Assembly: GCA_030035585.1 (NCBI GenBank)
Contig: CM057472.1
Span: 88,905,601 to 88,969,600, forward strand
Origin: Dugong dugon
Lineage: Eukaryota > Chordata > Mammalia > Sirenia > Dugongidae
DNA: 64,000 bases
Reading direction: 5' to 3'
Shown here: positions 1 to 12,369 of the stretch, one piece after another
Layout of the letters: each line of letters starts with the position of its first letter
Numbering within the stretch: position 1 is the first letter of the stretch
Notes under the pieces: model-generated
Databases searched by the model: none
Told to the model about the DNA's origin: nothing
What the model saw: only the letters and a program-made list of their open reading frames with translations
Translations under genes and position numbers: made by a program

Positions 1-1603
1 AGAGACCCAGACAAAGATTAAGTAGAACAGAGAAAGATCAAATGAGAGAGGGGAGGAAAGGCATAAAGATGGAAGAAGATAACATATATGACATTTTCCT
101 GAACATAAGTATTTTATATGGTCAGAGCTAAAAGGTGTTTATTATTTGCCTCTCTGACTATCCCTCTGTTTGCATGGAGTGGTGATAGGGAATTTGATTA
201 TTAGGCACACGATACTTTGTACAATTAAACTGAAATCACTCTCCATACTGCATAGGAAAATGTAATAAAAGAGATGAAAAGGGCTTTTTGCACACTTGAG
301 GAAAAAGGGGAGAGAGAGAAAGAAAAAAGGGAAGACAGAAGGAGAGAGGAGGGCAGAAGGGGAAGGAAAGGAAAGGAGGGGAGAAGGGAAGGAAACTAAG
401 GAAAATCTTTTTTAGGGGAAATAAAAGCCTGTATTGAAAATCAGACAGATGTTGGGTGGTATCAGACTTCTCTTGAAGTTCTCCAGAAGGAATGGAGAAT
501 AGGCCATTTCTGTTCTGCTCCTTCAGCCTTTTAGCTTGACTAGTTCCCTGAGTGCTTAAACAGCCTTTAGCGCCATCTGAGGAAGCAAAATTTCCACAGT
601 CATGACATTAAAAAAAGAAAATGCAAAATGTCTTTACCTCATGTAGGTATTTCTGAATCCAACAATTCTGAAAACGTAAAATCACAACTGTTTGAAAGGG
701 ATGGGTAGGCCAATAGCAATGTTAGACATTTCCAGTAAAATTCAGTAATTGAAACTAAGCTTTGTTAGGAAAACATCGTTTCTGGACTTTCACACAGCAA
801 GGCAGAGAAATTATTCTAAGATGGTCGAATCCCAAGGAGATTTGTTTTTTTTTTTTTTTGTTCCCTATCCCCTTAATGGCTCTGTGGCTCCTTTATGGTA
901 TGTGGGAACATTTCATCCCATGTTCAGTGCCTGGTGGCACAGGCCAACATCAGTGCACTGGAACAAAAACACAAAGACCAACTTGGTGCAGAACTTACAG
1001 TAACAAGCATTAGTGAAAGAGCAAAAGTGGCTAGACAATTAAACAACAAGCACACACACGCAAATAATGAACAACCTCTGAAAGCAGATTTCTATGGCTA
1101 CTTTCATGTAAGAATTATTTTATATAATTTGATTACTAAACAATAAAAAAAATAAGAGTTTAATAACCAGGGCAAAATTCAGCTATACAAACTGGCATCC
1201 AAATAATAAATAAGAAGAAAGCAGAAATTGACTTAGTAACCTCTGTTCTGGGTTTAAGGCCTACCAACTGTTTTCTTTGTCTATGACTGGCAATATTATT
1301 TGCAAAGCATTCCCAACAAGTTAGTTAAATATGATCTCTTCTGCAGCAAGAGCCAAAAGGCCTCTAAGTATACTTACAGCATCTCCGCTTGCTGCCCTCA
1401 GAAATTCTACTTGATTATTGCCATTATTTCCTACATAAATGACTATTATGTAATTGTCTATTCTCTGTCTTGTGGCCTTGGGAGGACTATTAATATGTTT
1501 GATGACCAGCCAAACCCCAAGACTGTAAAGTGACCCAAAGAGTTGTTTATGCCAATCTCAGGGAGGAAAAGTACTACATAATTACAAAATTACATATTTA
1601 GAC
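1..1603. other. AT-rich non-coding DNA, no gene seen
   Basis: No exon-like frame or RNA gene was recognised. The stretch holds a purine-rich tract (listed separately) and a run of about 15 T at 845-859. The short open frames near 749-1146 overlap each other in different frames around the T run and show no protein family signature. No interspersed repeat was confidently recognised. Confidence 0.6.
297..410 (+). repeat. Polypurine (GA-rich) low-complexity tract
   Basis: Over about 110 bases the plus strand is almost entirely G and A (runs such as ggagagagag and ggaaggaaagg) with very few pyrimidines. Such tracts are usually diverged GGAA/GA simple repeats. They can adopt triplex DNA when mirror-symmetric, but the symmetry here is imperfect. 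Confidence 0.85.
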
Positions 1604-1941
1604 CAGGGGTTGGCAAACTTTTTCTGTAAAGGGCCACATAGTAAATATTTTAAGCTTTGTTGGCCATATGGTCTTTGTTGCAGCTATTCAACTCTATGCT
1701 TGCAGCGTGAAAGCAGCCATAGGCAATACATAAACGAATAAGTATGGCTGTATCACAATAAAACTTCATTTACGGACACAAAAAACTTGAATTTCTTATA
1801 ATTTTATTGTGTCACAAAATATTATTCTTATTTATATTTCTTTCAAACACTTAAAAATGTAAAACCCATTCTTAGCCCACAAGCCGTACAAAAACAATTG
1901 GTGGGTACAATCGCCAGCAATGCCATAGTTGTCCTCCCATG
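1604..1941 (+). mobile_element. hAT-Charlie-type nonautonomous DNA transposon, complete
   Basis: The left end starts CAGGGGTTGGCAAAC and continues into the familiar 'tttctgtaaagggccaca' sequence of a mammal-wide hAT family. The right end reads gccatagttgtcctcccatg, a decayed inverted copy of the left end. Flanking 8-bp sequences are ATTTAGAC (1596-1603) and ATTTACAC (1942-1949), a 7/8 match, as expected for the 8-bp target duplication of hAT elements. It carries no transposase frame. The exact family name is not assigned. Confidence 0.87.
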
Positions 1942-3529
1942 ATTTACACTATTTTATGTATGTTTTCAGACTATTATCACATAATTATATTTTTAGATTT
2001 ACTACCTGATATAAACATAATAAAAGGTGGTTCAAGTTGTGTACAATGGGCACCAGATGGACATTACCGAATTTCGTCAAGTATTAATCGAAGTTTACCT
2101 TTTCTAATATGCTGTAATTCTGTGTACCTGGTACATTTAGAACTTCTTGTCCACAAAAAAAAAAAAAAAAAAAAAAAATACACTGCAGAAAAATCTGAAA
2201 GTCCCAAATAACTTGACTACCCATCAACTGCAATTTTTTGACACTGAAATACTGTGTACTATCATAAAACCCTAAGATTTGTTTTCTAGCAGACAGGAAC
2301 TGTTTCAGAATTATTTAGTGATTTTATCACGTGCAATAACACTATTACATTTGGCCTATATGAAACACCTACCCTCCCCTTGGTCCTCTGATATCAGTGA
2401 TGGTATTAAATGAATAAATCCAAAGAACTGAGTTGAGGTTGACTCTAATTGCAATTCCTGCAGATTGCTCTAGTGGGAGTTTTAACGTAGCTATTGCTAT
2501 CATCCACACAGTGGCCTTCACAGTTCATGGTAATACTAACCATGATTGGTACAGCACTATTTGCATGCATGTAAGTTGTTCAAGGGATATGAATGCCTAT
2601 TCTTCATGTTAACACAAATTAAGGCAATTACCAGAGAGCCGTCTAACCCAGTTCAACCCTATCGATTAATTAATCAACATGTATTTGCCTACTATGTGAT
2701 TCACCCAAAGCTTCATAAAATTCTCTTTCTGTCTGCTTTCACTTAATACACCACTGCAAGATATCTCTTACCAATTGTTTGTTTGATCTGGCAATTACTT
2801 TTCCCAAAATTGTCAATTTTTACTTATAGCATTATTGATGTGAGTTTTAGGGATCTAATCAGGCTTTAGTATCCAGAGGACACGATTCCAGTGTTTCAAA
2901 AAGAAGACAAATCCGAGCTCTTTAAAGCCCATCCGCTCTCAGTAGGATCATGCACGTTGGCAACGGAAAGCAAGTGCATCGTCTTTTATCTTTTAATTTT
3001 TCTTTCTGTTTTACTTCTCTCATTCTTGTTCACTGTCATTTCTTTTCTTCCTTTCCTTCTCCTCTTGTATTTCCCAATCATTCTTTCCTTTCTGGTTTCT
3101 CAATCTTCCTTCTTCTTCCTACAAACACTGACTGACTACCAGCTCCTGTGCTTGGCACTAGAGATATAAAGATGAATATGACACAGTTACAGGAGGACAC
3201 AGGTGGTGATGTAGATGTGTGCACATAGAATTTAAGATGAGACACTGAGCTCAAAACCTGCTCCTCTCCACCTGTGCCTTAGGACCCCTGGGGTCTCATT
3301 TTCCGAAGGCCTGTGCTTTAACCCCAGTACCTCAGGAGTCTTAAAATTATCCCTCTTTCTTGGCCTCTTACCTCCTAATTTCACACATAAATAAGCCTCT
3401 CAAATTGGGGAAAAAAAGTCTTCACTTTCATTTGCATATTTAACTAAAATATATCCTTTATAAAAATGGAGTAAAATAACAAATCACTTACCTATCACTC
3501 TAACGAATGTTAATATTTTATTTTATTCA
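1942..3529. other. Non-coding DNA with poly-A run and pyrimidine tract
   Basis: A run of 24 A lies at 2155-2178; no AATAAA signal or obvious source gene lies upstream of it. From about 2990 to 3125 the plus strand is T/C-rich, which makes the frames at 2891-3169 and 2950-3135 look like leucine/phenylalanine membrane segments by composition alone. A weak trace of the old 'tgcttggcactagagatata' mammalian repeat sits near 3150. No gene was recognised. Confidence 0.55.
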
Positions 3530-4275
3530 GACATTTTTTATAACGAGATAAAAAAATTACAGGCACAGTTGTAGTTCTCTTTATAGCTCGCCTTGGTCCC
3601 ATTCCTATCCAATATCTCTGCCAACCCTTTTCCCCATCAAGCAACCACTGACCTGAGTCTTTCCCATTCAGTGTTTTATACCCTTACTACATAGGTATGG
3701 ATCTATGTAGCTTTACTGTATGTATATGTGTCTTTAAAATGTAGAGTGTTCTTTTAGTTGTTCTTAAAAGCACATAATGATATCATACACGTTTCATTCT
3801 GAAACTTGATTTTTAATCTATTTTTATATATTATTTATTTAGTTCAGATTTATCCATGTTGATGCTTATAGTTTCAATTCATTCATTTTACCTGCTGAGT
3901 ACTGTTCATCATATGAACGAGACACATTTACCTATCATTTCCTTCCTGGTGGACATAGACATTGCTTTCAATTTTTCACTCACAGAAATAGTCTAACAAA
4001 AATTAATGTCAAAAGGAACATTTTAGTATATGTCTGCTTGTGGACATGGATAAAAGTTTCTCTAAGGTACTTAGCCAGAAAGTGGAATTGCTGGGCCATT
4101 GGCTATGTGTATTTTCAACCCTACAACCTTACTAGACAGTGTAGCTATTGCCAGCTGTACTCCAAAGTAGTAGTTCCAAAGTCCTCTCCCACTATTATTG
4201 TATGAGGTTTACCCACAGCTTTAAAACCTTGGTACTGTCAGACTTTTACATTTTTGCCCATCTGATTGGTTTTAA
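3530..4275 (-). mobile_element. Old L1M 3' end (minus strand)
   Basis: The plus strand reads the antisense of an L1 3' UTR passing into ORF2. Landmarks are catccatgttgatgc-like text near 3855, 'agaaagtggaattgctgggcca' around 4078-4099, and 'gccagctgtactccaaagtag' near 4150, all typical of the antisense of the ORF2 C-terminal region in mammalian L1. It is heavily diverged and 5' truncated, with no usable frame left. The subfamily (L1M class) is a judgement from divergence. Confidence 0.75.
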
Positions 4276-7200
4276 ATATATCTTATCACTTCTTTCCAAT
4301 CTGGTTTCCATCCTCATTTAGCTATAAAAACTGTCCATTCCATGTACATGTAATAATCACCTTCTTGCCAAATCCCAAAGACTTTACTTGTACTCATCAC
4401 TCTGCTTGACCTCAATTGCATTTGGCATGCTAGTAATCACTGAGTTCAAACTCTCTTTGCTCTGTGCCTACATTTAACAATTCTCTGGGGCATGGGGGAG
4501 AGAAAGCAAGATGCCCCTTTAGAAGATCAGATGTGAATTTGGTAGATAAGGCAGCAAAGGCCTCTTTAGGGAAATGTATTTAAAAATGGATCTGCACACT
4601 TGGAAAATGTTTAAAACTACAAATATCTTTTAGAGTATAAAATATATAAAGTTAAAGTCAGAACAAATACTCCCAGATTTTAGAAGTGTGCAATACAAAA
4701 AACAGCATGAGAACACATGCATAATAAGCACTACATTTATTCCAGCATATGATATGTATCTCTTATCTATGTCCAATGTCATTTATTGTGTGTGACTCAT
4801 TTTACATTGCTAAATCTATTGCTTATCGTAGCATAATAAATATTGTCTATTTTTAAAAAACAGATAAAATTTGAATTTACTATAATGTACAAAAAGGGGG
4901 CCAGGGGCTTCACAAAAGCTATTTATAATGCATTTTCCATTTCCTTTCCCATGAACTACAGTTCATTTTGATTATACAAGCTAAACAAAGATTTTAAAAA
5001 AAGATGATTCTGGCCTGGCCCAGACACCTTTAAATGGATGTAAACAGTAGCTGTATATGGAAAATGATCCCAAATATTGTTTACTGGAGATCAGACATAT
5101 CTGGAATAGCCAGCCCTGTCACCCATTGTTCACCATTGATGTCACTAATGACATTAAATAAATATTTATTTGAGAAATTCACTCAACGAATATTTATTAG
5201 AGCATTGCCTCTCCTATGTGAAAAGATTGATCAATGAATAAGAAAGTCCCTTCCTGGAAACAGCTTAGATTCTAGGGCTCTGTGAAAGTAACTTTAGCCT
5301 CTGATCAGTACCTCCTGTTTTATAAGTTATTTGGGGAATAAGGTATTGGGTATCTTTGTTTTGGGGAAGAGTAGGGTAACTGTTAATGTTGGAGAAATCA
5401 AAACTATAAAATGTGATGAGAATGGTTTCAAATAAAAGACCATAAACATTGTAAAAACAGGAGATCTAGATTTTTCAGTGGAGTCTAAATCTAAAAACAC
5501 AGAATAATGATACCAACTGACCTTCTTGAATGACATTTTAATTTAAAAAAAAATGTAAACCTTCTTTTTAAAAAGATGATTTAATTCTATATGCAACACA
5601 TGAAGTTAGCATTACTAAAACCTATTATCCAGAATCCTCGAAGGCTAGCTATGAAAATTTTATGTGAAATAACACTTTATAAAGTAAAAATCTTACTTCA
5701 TTGGTGACTCTCATTAAACACTGCATTCTGAATGTTTACAAAATTTTAATAAACACTAAGGCATTTCTGTGTGAAATTTCTGTAGTCAAGCTTCAAACTG
5801 ACTACTCAACAGAGGATATCATAATTCAGGTTTATCAAAAGATCAAATTACTTTGTTTTATTTTCTTTGGTATGACTTGTGATGGTTCTACCAGTGGGTG
5901 AGTCTATTTAACTATTAGTTTATGTTGAATATTTGGCTAAATTTTCCTTGAAATAGATGTGCTGTTTGCTCAAGTCTTGGGGGCTGCCACAAAGATGATT
6001 TATCTTTATGGTTCTGACAACGTTCTTCTAAAGGAGCAGAATTGAGGGTGGGGAGGATAGTAGCATATGCCTTTGCTATTCTAGATATATTAGGTTGATA
6101 ATCTGGATTACTGGCAAAAAAAAAAATGGAGAGAAAGAAAAATCATCAGATTTCAAAGACGCTCTATATCATTCCCAATCAAGCAATGATTTTCCAAATG
6201 CTCCCAAGTTCTGTAAAGACAACACCTCAACCTCAGTGTCAAGGTAGTCAATTATGAGAGAAATAGTGCATGAAACATCAGATTTTTTCTTTACTTTGTG
6301 AAGATAGGTGTGTGAATCAAAAAATCCTTGTGTTCCATATTGAGGTTCTTTGATTCTTAAAAGGAAATGTGCTTGGCTAAATTTATGAACTGAAAGACCA
6401 AGTGGCCTATTTTTGGAACACTAGAGAAAGACCAACTGTGTCAAACTTGAAAAAATTATAACTGTCAGTGAATCTTGGCTGTTTGGCCAATCTACTTTAA
6501 GCAATGAATATACTGAATCTGAAATTTCAAGTGAAAATTTCCAGCCTCGTTTCTCATTATAATAAATTTCAAGCGTTTATAGCCAAAACCCAGATATGGA
6601 TACAGCATAACAATGCTAAAAAATATCTAATTAGTATCTCAACTTGGTGATCATTTCAAGTGCAAAGTTCTTGACAATGATTTAAAGGGGGAGAAAATCA
6701 AGTCTGATCTACACCTACAATAAGAAACATGTGGATGGTATTCGCTTGACACTCTGGCTTAAAATCCCTTTCAGAAACTTGCACGAAATATTTTCTAGCA
6801 TTGAATTATGCACAAGTAGCTCCAAAGAGAGATTTTAAAATTATGCTTAATTTGGCTTCCAAAATTAATTTTTACATAATCATAGTGGAATAAAATATCA
6901 CCCCATTTACTCCAAAGGAAGTAAACAGGCTTTGCATGTCACTATTTGATTTTCGTCAACATACACATGTTGACACACATTTTCTTCACTTTTGGCGAAC
7001 AAGAAAAAGTTAGATTTGATACTTAAACCTACTATTGTATCCTTCATTTTCAATATAACCTGATATAGGAAAGTTTGTAACAACCAAGCATATTCAATTC
7101 TCACATAATCAAAGTAAAAAAAAACAAAGATTATCATAGAGGATTAAAGAAATATTTTTTCTTCTAAAAGTACCACTGAAAATTTTGTTTTCAGCTACCG

Positions 7201-7838
7201 TTTTAAAATTATAGAAATTTTACATATCAAAGTTACTATCTTTCTGATCTATTTTTTTTTGGTGGGCTCTTGCCTTGCTCCTTTCTGGGGACTTTTCCAA
7301 GAGTTGACTCCCAGTAATGTTCTTATTTATTTGTGACATTCCTACTCAGAAGATTTGTCATTTTTCACAATTTGAATTATGATACGTGTACAGAGGACTT
7401 CCAAGTCTGTGTTTTTTAACCTTTAACCAAATTTCCGTTATTATGCATTTCTTTTAAATCACTCAGTTAGCATGTATTGGGCAGTTACTGTTTACCAGGG
7501 ATACAACAGAGCACCAAGTGGTCAAGGTGTATGTTTGCCTCAGATACCTACTCATCAGCACACTTCACTGCATTCAACAACCATTGATTAAAACACGCCA
7601 TTCTCCATTTTTTTCTACTCTCTTTCTTCTTCCTCTTCTTATTTTTTTGTCGATGCTACAATCACTCTCCAATTCATACAGTCATGTAACTGTAGAGTTA
7701 ACTTGACTATTGGGGTAAAGAAGAACATAACTTTTCGGTCTCCACTCCACAACCTAACAGTTCTGTATTTCATATCTTTTCTTGTATCATTTTCTAACTG
7801 ATACCTTAGCATTCAGGGTTTTTTACTTCCAATCCATT
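4276..7838. other. AT-rich, mostly single-copy non-coding DNA
   Basis: No gene was recognised. Near 5140-5290 there is a decayed copy of the mammalian repeat that reads 'cctggaaacagcttagattctag', and another near 7465-7510. Pyrimidine-rich DNA lies at 7600-7650. The interval about 5930-6850 carries no repeat I recognise. The minus-strand frame 6907-7137 has no family resemblance. Confidence 0.5.
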
Positions 7839-7839
7839 C

Positions 7840-8420
7840 TGTATCAGTTGACAAGTCAGTTTTACAATATTATCTGCATAGTGTCACATCCCTGTTCAAA
7901 ACCTTCAATGGTTCATCACTACTTATGAAATAAAAGTTAAACCTGTCATTCTAGCATTGAAGACAAATCACAAAGTGTTAACATACCTTGTAACTTTATC
8001 TTCGTAGCTCACCATTCTATTTTTTCTGCTCCAGCCCGAACACTCTCCTCACTGTTCACAGAATATTCCTTATATGTTTCCACTTCTATATTCAGTATGG
8101 AAACCCTGGTGGCATAGTGGTTAAGAGCTATGGCTGCTAACCCAAATATCCGTGGTTTGAATCCACCAGATTCTCCTTGGAAACCCTATGGGGCAGTTCT
8201 ACTCTGTCCTGTAGGGTCTCTGTGAGTTGGAATCGACTCAACAACAACAGGTTTGGTTTTTTTTTGGTTCTATCAGCACATCCTACAGTGCCTCTCCCAT
8301 CTTCTTCACTAGCTGGCCGTTTCATCCACTTTAAGATATACTTTTAATCCCAGCCCTTAAAGTTGTTCCTTAATTCTTCTAATCAATATTTAAGTCTCTC
8401 AGAAAGTATAGCCTATTTTG
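7840..8420 (+). repeat. Ancient mammal-wide repeat, split by a SINE
   Basis: The text at 7888-7915 ('catccctgttcaaaaccttcaatggttcatcac') and the following phrases match a widespread old mammalian repeat that typically reads 'aaaaccctccaatggcttccca'. It is interrupted by the SINE at 8099-8267 and resumes with 'ctatcagcacatcctacagtgcctctcccat'. I recognise the repeat by its phrases but am not certain of its family name. Confidence 0.5.
8099..8267 (+). mobile_element. AfroSINE-type tRNA-derived SINE (type A)
   Basis: It starts GGAAACCCTGGTGGCATAG followed by 'tggttaagagctatggctgctaa' (a tRNA-derived head with B-box-like 'ggtttgaatccacca'). The body 'ggcagttctactctgtcctg' leads to the RTE-like tail 'gtgagttggaatcgactcaa' and a T-rich end. 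The flanks TTCTAT(attcag) at 8083 and TTCTAT(cagcac) at 8268 form a short target duplication. Monomer of about 169 bp. Confidence 0.9.
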
Positions 8421-8460
8421 CTTATCTTGGCATCTATCAGATACTGACTTAGCTAAAATA

Positions 8461-8661
8461 ACCAGTACCAGTTGCTGTCGAGTTGATTCCAACTCGTGGC
8501 TAGCCCATGTGTGTCAGAGTGGAACGGTGCTTAATAAAGTTTTCAATGATTGAGTTTTTGGAGGTAAATTGCAAGTCCTTTCTTCCGAGGTGCCTCTGGA
8601 TGGACTCAAATATCCAATTAGCAGGTGAACACATTAACTGTTTGCACCACCCAGGGACTCC
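8461..8661 (-). mobile_element. AfroSINE-type SINE (type B, minus strand)
   Basis: On the plus strand it begins 'accagttgctgtcgagttga' (the RTE-like tail, reversed) and ends 'tgcaccacccagggactcc' (the tRNA-derived head, reversed). The middle contains 'ccgaggtgcctctggatgga', which separates this subtype from type A. About 200 bp. A 3-4 bp A-rich flank repeat is not decisive. Confidence 0.9.
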
Positions 8662-9934
8662 AAATGAAACAAAGATGAATATATATTATCTCTGAGCCAA
8701 ACTCAATTTCCTTAAAGCTGGAGCCTTCATTTTTTAACTTACTTTCTTTATCTTAAAGCTCCTAATGTTGCAATTCTGTTTGCCTAAAGGTTTACATTAT
8801 AGAATGGCATGGCATTTTACAGATTTAGATGCACCACAGTCTAATCACATCCTCTGAAAGCTGTATACAAGTATCATACGTTTGGCTTTTTACAAAGGTC
8901 ACACTTGTGTCCCCTGCAGCGGTGTTTTGATGGGATCCCCCGCATGACAGTATTCTGTTTGTTTTAGCTCTCAAATCAAAGGATAACTCAGTGCCTCCTT
9001 GCATACTATTCATGAGGACCCAATCATTAGGGCTTTCTCAGTTGTAGAAAGTTTGACACTATTTTCCATCTTTTAGGTGAGGGCAGGACAACTGACAAGA
9101 TCTTCATGTTGATTTTATGTTCTCTTTGCGAGCTACACTTAGGCATTTGATTCTATTAGCTGAGTTAATATGTGGAACACCCTGTAAAAGATTGGCTATC
9201 CGGACTAGTTTATAAACATCATTTGCTCTCTGCACAAGGAGTGATGGTGAGGGTTACAGTTTAGGAGAAAATATCAGATGCATTTACGGTGACTAATAGC
9301 ACTAACATGGCCCCATTCTTGCTCCATTGTTGTTTATTATCTGCTTTTCAACAGTACTCTGCATTTTCTCCAAAGATTCTGATTTAGGGATGAGCAGAGT
9401 GTTCCTCAGACAAGAATATGCTCAATCTGCAGCACATTGATAGCAAAGTGCTGATGGACATTATTCAAGAATCTCGATATGTCAGGAACTGTACCCATGT
9501 GGCTCATAATGGGAATGAAGCACAGCTATTTGACTGATTTGCCAAGGCCACTCTTCCCTTTAGTCTGACAGTGCCAGAAAAGACAGGGGTCCTCACCTAG
9601 TGCCTCCCGATTAGTGTGTTTACAGTTCCTGTCATTCTGCTAAGCAGTTTTGTGCCTGAAAGTCACAGATAATTTTGTGGTCTGAGTAGCCTCATCTCCC
9701 CCTAAGCCATCTTTCCAAGGAAAATAAGTGTCCCGTTGGCCAGCAATGCTTTTGAATGGACTAAAAGGGATTTGTGAAAAGATTGTGGTCTTAAGATCAG
9801 CATAATCTAAAAGAAGAGAAATCTAAGCTGGACCAGAACAAAGGTGATTTCTAGGATATGTGCTTTCATCAGCTTTTCATTAAGAAAGAACAGGAAGCTT
9901 TATTAGAACTCCAATGCTTCTGGAAAACAGCTTT
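8662..9934. other. Mostly single-copy DNA; candidate conserved non-coding interval
   Basis: No exon was recognised. From about 9020 to 9900 the sequence has balanced composition, no recognisable repeat and no simple repeat, unlike its surroundings. That is what a conserved non-coding element or enhancer can look like, but conservation cannot be judged from one sequence. Confidence 0.4.
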
Positions 9935-10640
9935 CTTGAGGTATAATTTACATAGCATAAAATTCACCCACCGTAAGTGTACAATTCAACGAATTTTAGT
10001 AAATTCATAGAGTTCTGCATCCATCACCACAATCTAGTTTTAGAGTATTTTCATCACCCCCAAAAGTCCTTTTGTGCCCCCCAGATGTGGTTAATCTCTA
10101 TCCCTACCCTAGCTCCTGACAACCATTGATATTCTTTCTGGGTTTGCCTTTTCTGAATATTTTTAATAAACAAAATTATACAATACTTGGTCTTTTTCTT
10201 TGGGATTCTTTCACTAAGAAAAATGTTTTTTAGTTTCAATTATGTTGTAGCATGTATCCCGTAGTCCACTCCTTTTATTGTTGACTAGTATTCCATGGAA
10301 GCAGTGCTGGTGGCACAGCGGTTAAGCACTGGGCTGCTAACCAAAAGTTCAGTGGTTCAAACCCATCAGCTGCTCTGCAGGAGAAAGATGTGGCAGTCTG
10401 CTTCCAAAAAGATTTACAGCCTTGGAAACCATATGAGGCAGTTCTACTCTGTCCTGTAGGGTTGCTATGAGTTGAAATCAACATGATGGCAATGGGTTTG
10501 GTTTAGTATTACACTGTATGTATAGCCATTCACTAGTTGGTGGTCATTTGGATTTTTTCCAGTGTTTTTGGCTATCATGAATAATGTTGCTATGAACATT
10601 CATGTACATGTCTTTGAGTGTACATATGTTTTCACTAAAA
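9935..10640 (-). mobile_element. Old L1M 3' end (minus strand), split by a SINE
   Basis: The plus strand runs from the antisense 3' UTR ('cttgaggtataatttacatag', 9932-9952, and 'ccatcaccacaatctag') into antisense ORF2 ('ttggctatcatgaataatgttgc', near 10570). The SINE at 10297-10503 sits inside it, at the place where the L1 reads 'tagtattcca'. It is a decayed, 5'-truncated copy with no coding capacity. Confidence 0.85.
10297..10503 (+). mobile_element. AfroSINE-type SINE (type C) inside L1M
   Basis: The head reads 'gtgctggtggcacagcggtt' and the body has the extra block 'gtggcagtctgcttccaaaa', giving a longer subtype of about 205 bp. The tail is 'gctatgagttgaaatcaaca'. Target duplications are TAGTATTCCA (10287-10296) and TAGTATTACA (10504-10513), 9/10 matching, and removing the insert restores a continuous L1. 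Confidence 0.93.
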
Positions 10641-10718
10641 ATCAATGTAATCTCTCCTCACCCCCAGAATAGTTCTTTTTCCTAAATATCAGCATTCTAA
10701 ATTCTATTGGAATGGCAA

Positions 10719-10725
10719 ACACACA

Positions 10726-10817
<92 letters not shown>
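10719..10817 (+). repeat. Compound (CA)n-(GA)n microsatellite
   Basis: Twelve CA units at 10719-10742 pass directly into about 37 uninterrupted GA units at 10743-10817. On the minus strand this encodes a meaningless Ser-Leu repeat. Perfect purity and length suggest it is likely to be polymorphic. Confidence 0.98.
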
Positions 10818-10821
<4 letters not shown>

Positions 10822-11541
10822 TGGCAGTACCAGGAAGATTTTAAAGGAATGCAAAGCCTGACCTAATTCTTTTTAGTCTGCTGAATTCTTTACCTGACTT
10901 TTTCTCAAATTTATTCTATGTCCAGGTAACTGTATACAGAGAAATGACATAGGGTCAAATCAAAATGCTAGAAAGGTAGCCTTTATCAAGGGTTATGTAC
11001 TTTTTTCTTCCAGGTCTACAATAGTCTAAAGAATATAATAAAAACTGCTTCTGCCTTGACTCATTCAATGGCATAGATTTCTTGAGACAAAACAACAAAT
11101 CTACTAAGACTTGTTTCTGAGTTTAAATAATGCTTGATTCTAAGAAAGAATGCTGGATTTGGCTTTATACCCTTTATTTCAAGGCAGGAAAATCTTGCTT
11201 CCAACTTACAGATGTGGGGAATATTTTCATGGCAGACAGAACATCCCATGCAATGACCTTTACCCCATTTTCAAAGAACTGCTTTCTCTCCCCAAAGCAA
11301 AAGCAAAAAACAAACAAACAAAAAAAACAAACTATGAAAATTAAAATGAATATTAGTTTGTTTCAAATGTAATTTTGTATCTTGAAATTTTATGAAATAA
11401 AAAAAAGTCCCAGTAAGGTATTTCATTTATTTTTGGTGCCTTGAATAATTTCTCAGAGCCTCTTCTTTTATAATAAGTATGTTATTGTAGAGTTTTTCAC
11501 GTTAGAAAATTATTTTCTTTCTCCTTAGAGCCAATAGTTTT
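10818..11541. other. Non-coding DNA, A-rich stretch
   Basis: No gene or firm repeat was recognised. An A-rich (CAAA)n-like low-complexity stretch lies at about 11297-11335. The overlapping frames at 11130-11372 run through this stretch and are not credible genes. Confidence 0.55.
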
Positions 11542-11551
11542 AAGAAGGGGA

Positions 11552-11716
11552 CTAAAACCCATAAACTCATTGCAACTGAGTCAATTCCAACTCATAGTGA
11601 CCCTATAGGACAGAGGAGAACGACCTCCACAGGGTTTCCAAGGAGCAGCTGGTGGATTCGAACTTCGATCTTTTGGTTAGCAGCCGACTGCTTAACTACT
11701 GCGCCACTAGGGCTCC
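11552..11716 (-). mobile_element. AfroSINE-type SINE (type A, minus strand)
   Basis: On the plus strand the reversed tail 'attgcaactgagtcaattcc' comes first and the reversed head 'actactgcgccactagggct' last. Perfect 10-bp target duplications AAGAAGGGGA lie at 11542-11551 and 11717-11726, so both ends of the insertion are exact. Confidence 0.95.
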
Positions 11717-11726
11717 AAGAAGGGGA

Positions 11727-12368
11727 TACAGCCCTAAAATTACAATGTAAATCACTGGAAAAATGTCATATTATTTACAAAAATACAGAATGACTTTTAA
11801 GAAGCATAACACTTGGTAAATTGCAATGTCCCCACAATGTGCATAAGCCCTCTAGTGTTTGTAGCCTTAACAGATGTGTCCCTTGTTCAGTTGGCAGAAG
11901 ATGCACTTGGGAAGAATCAACTAGCACCATGTGCCTCTTGGGGAGCTCTGCCTCATGCCCAAATTGTGGCAAGTGTTGAAAACATAGTAAACACAGCAAT
12001 CACTCAGTGTGTAACAAGCTCTCTAATAGAGAAGTATGTCAAAAATTCTGCACAACCAAAAATGCGTGTAGAATATTATCAAAGGATATGTCTCTGGGGC
12101 AATCAGTAAACAACTTGAGACTATGAAAATACCTCTTATGAAGCAACACAGTCAGAATAAAGGATATTGCCCAACTTCAGCCAAAGCCAGGATATTTAAC
12201 TTTCAAAAACAAATAACTACAAATGACTAATGTCTGTCTGCATTCAGAGAATATTTATCTGAGAAATAGTAGTAAAAAAAAAAAAAAAAGAGTTAAATCT
12301 TGTTTCCTTTACCATCTCCTTGGTTGTCAGGGGAAAAAAAGGCATTGTTTTTATGCTCTGCTGCTATA
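11727..12368. other. Non-coding DNA with an unexplained 98-codon frame
   Basis: The plus-strand frame 11813-12109 and the minus-strand frame 11775-11999 overlap. Neither shows a domain I recognise, and neither is flanked by clear splice sites. An A run of about 15 lies at 12274-12288. It could be part of an old repeat or decayed pseudogene, but I cannot name one. Confidence 0.4.
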
Positions 12369-12369
12369 G

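Noticed and set aside
2155-2178. Poly-A run as the tail of a processed pseudogene
   Set aside because: No AATAAA, recognisable coding sequence or target duplication was found upstream; the same applies to the runs at 20794 and 21411.
2891-3169. Hydrophobic frame resembling a membrane protein
   Set aside because: The leucine/phenylalanine content comes from a pyrimidine-rich low-complexity tract.
10642-10854. Minus-strand 70-codon frame with a long Ser-Leu repeat
   Set aside because: It is a translation of the CA/GA microsatellite, not a protein.
11813-12109. 98-codon frame with a protein-like composition
   Set aside because: No family or motif recognised, the minus strand is also open here, and no flanking splice sites or poly-A tail support an exon or processed pseudogene.
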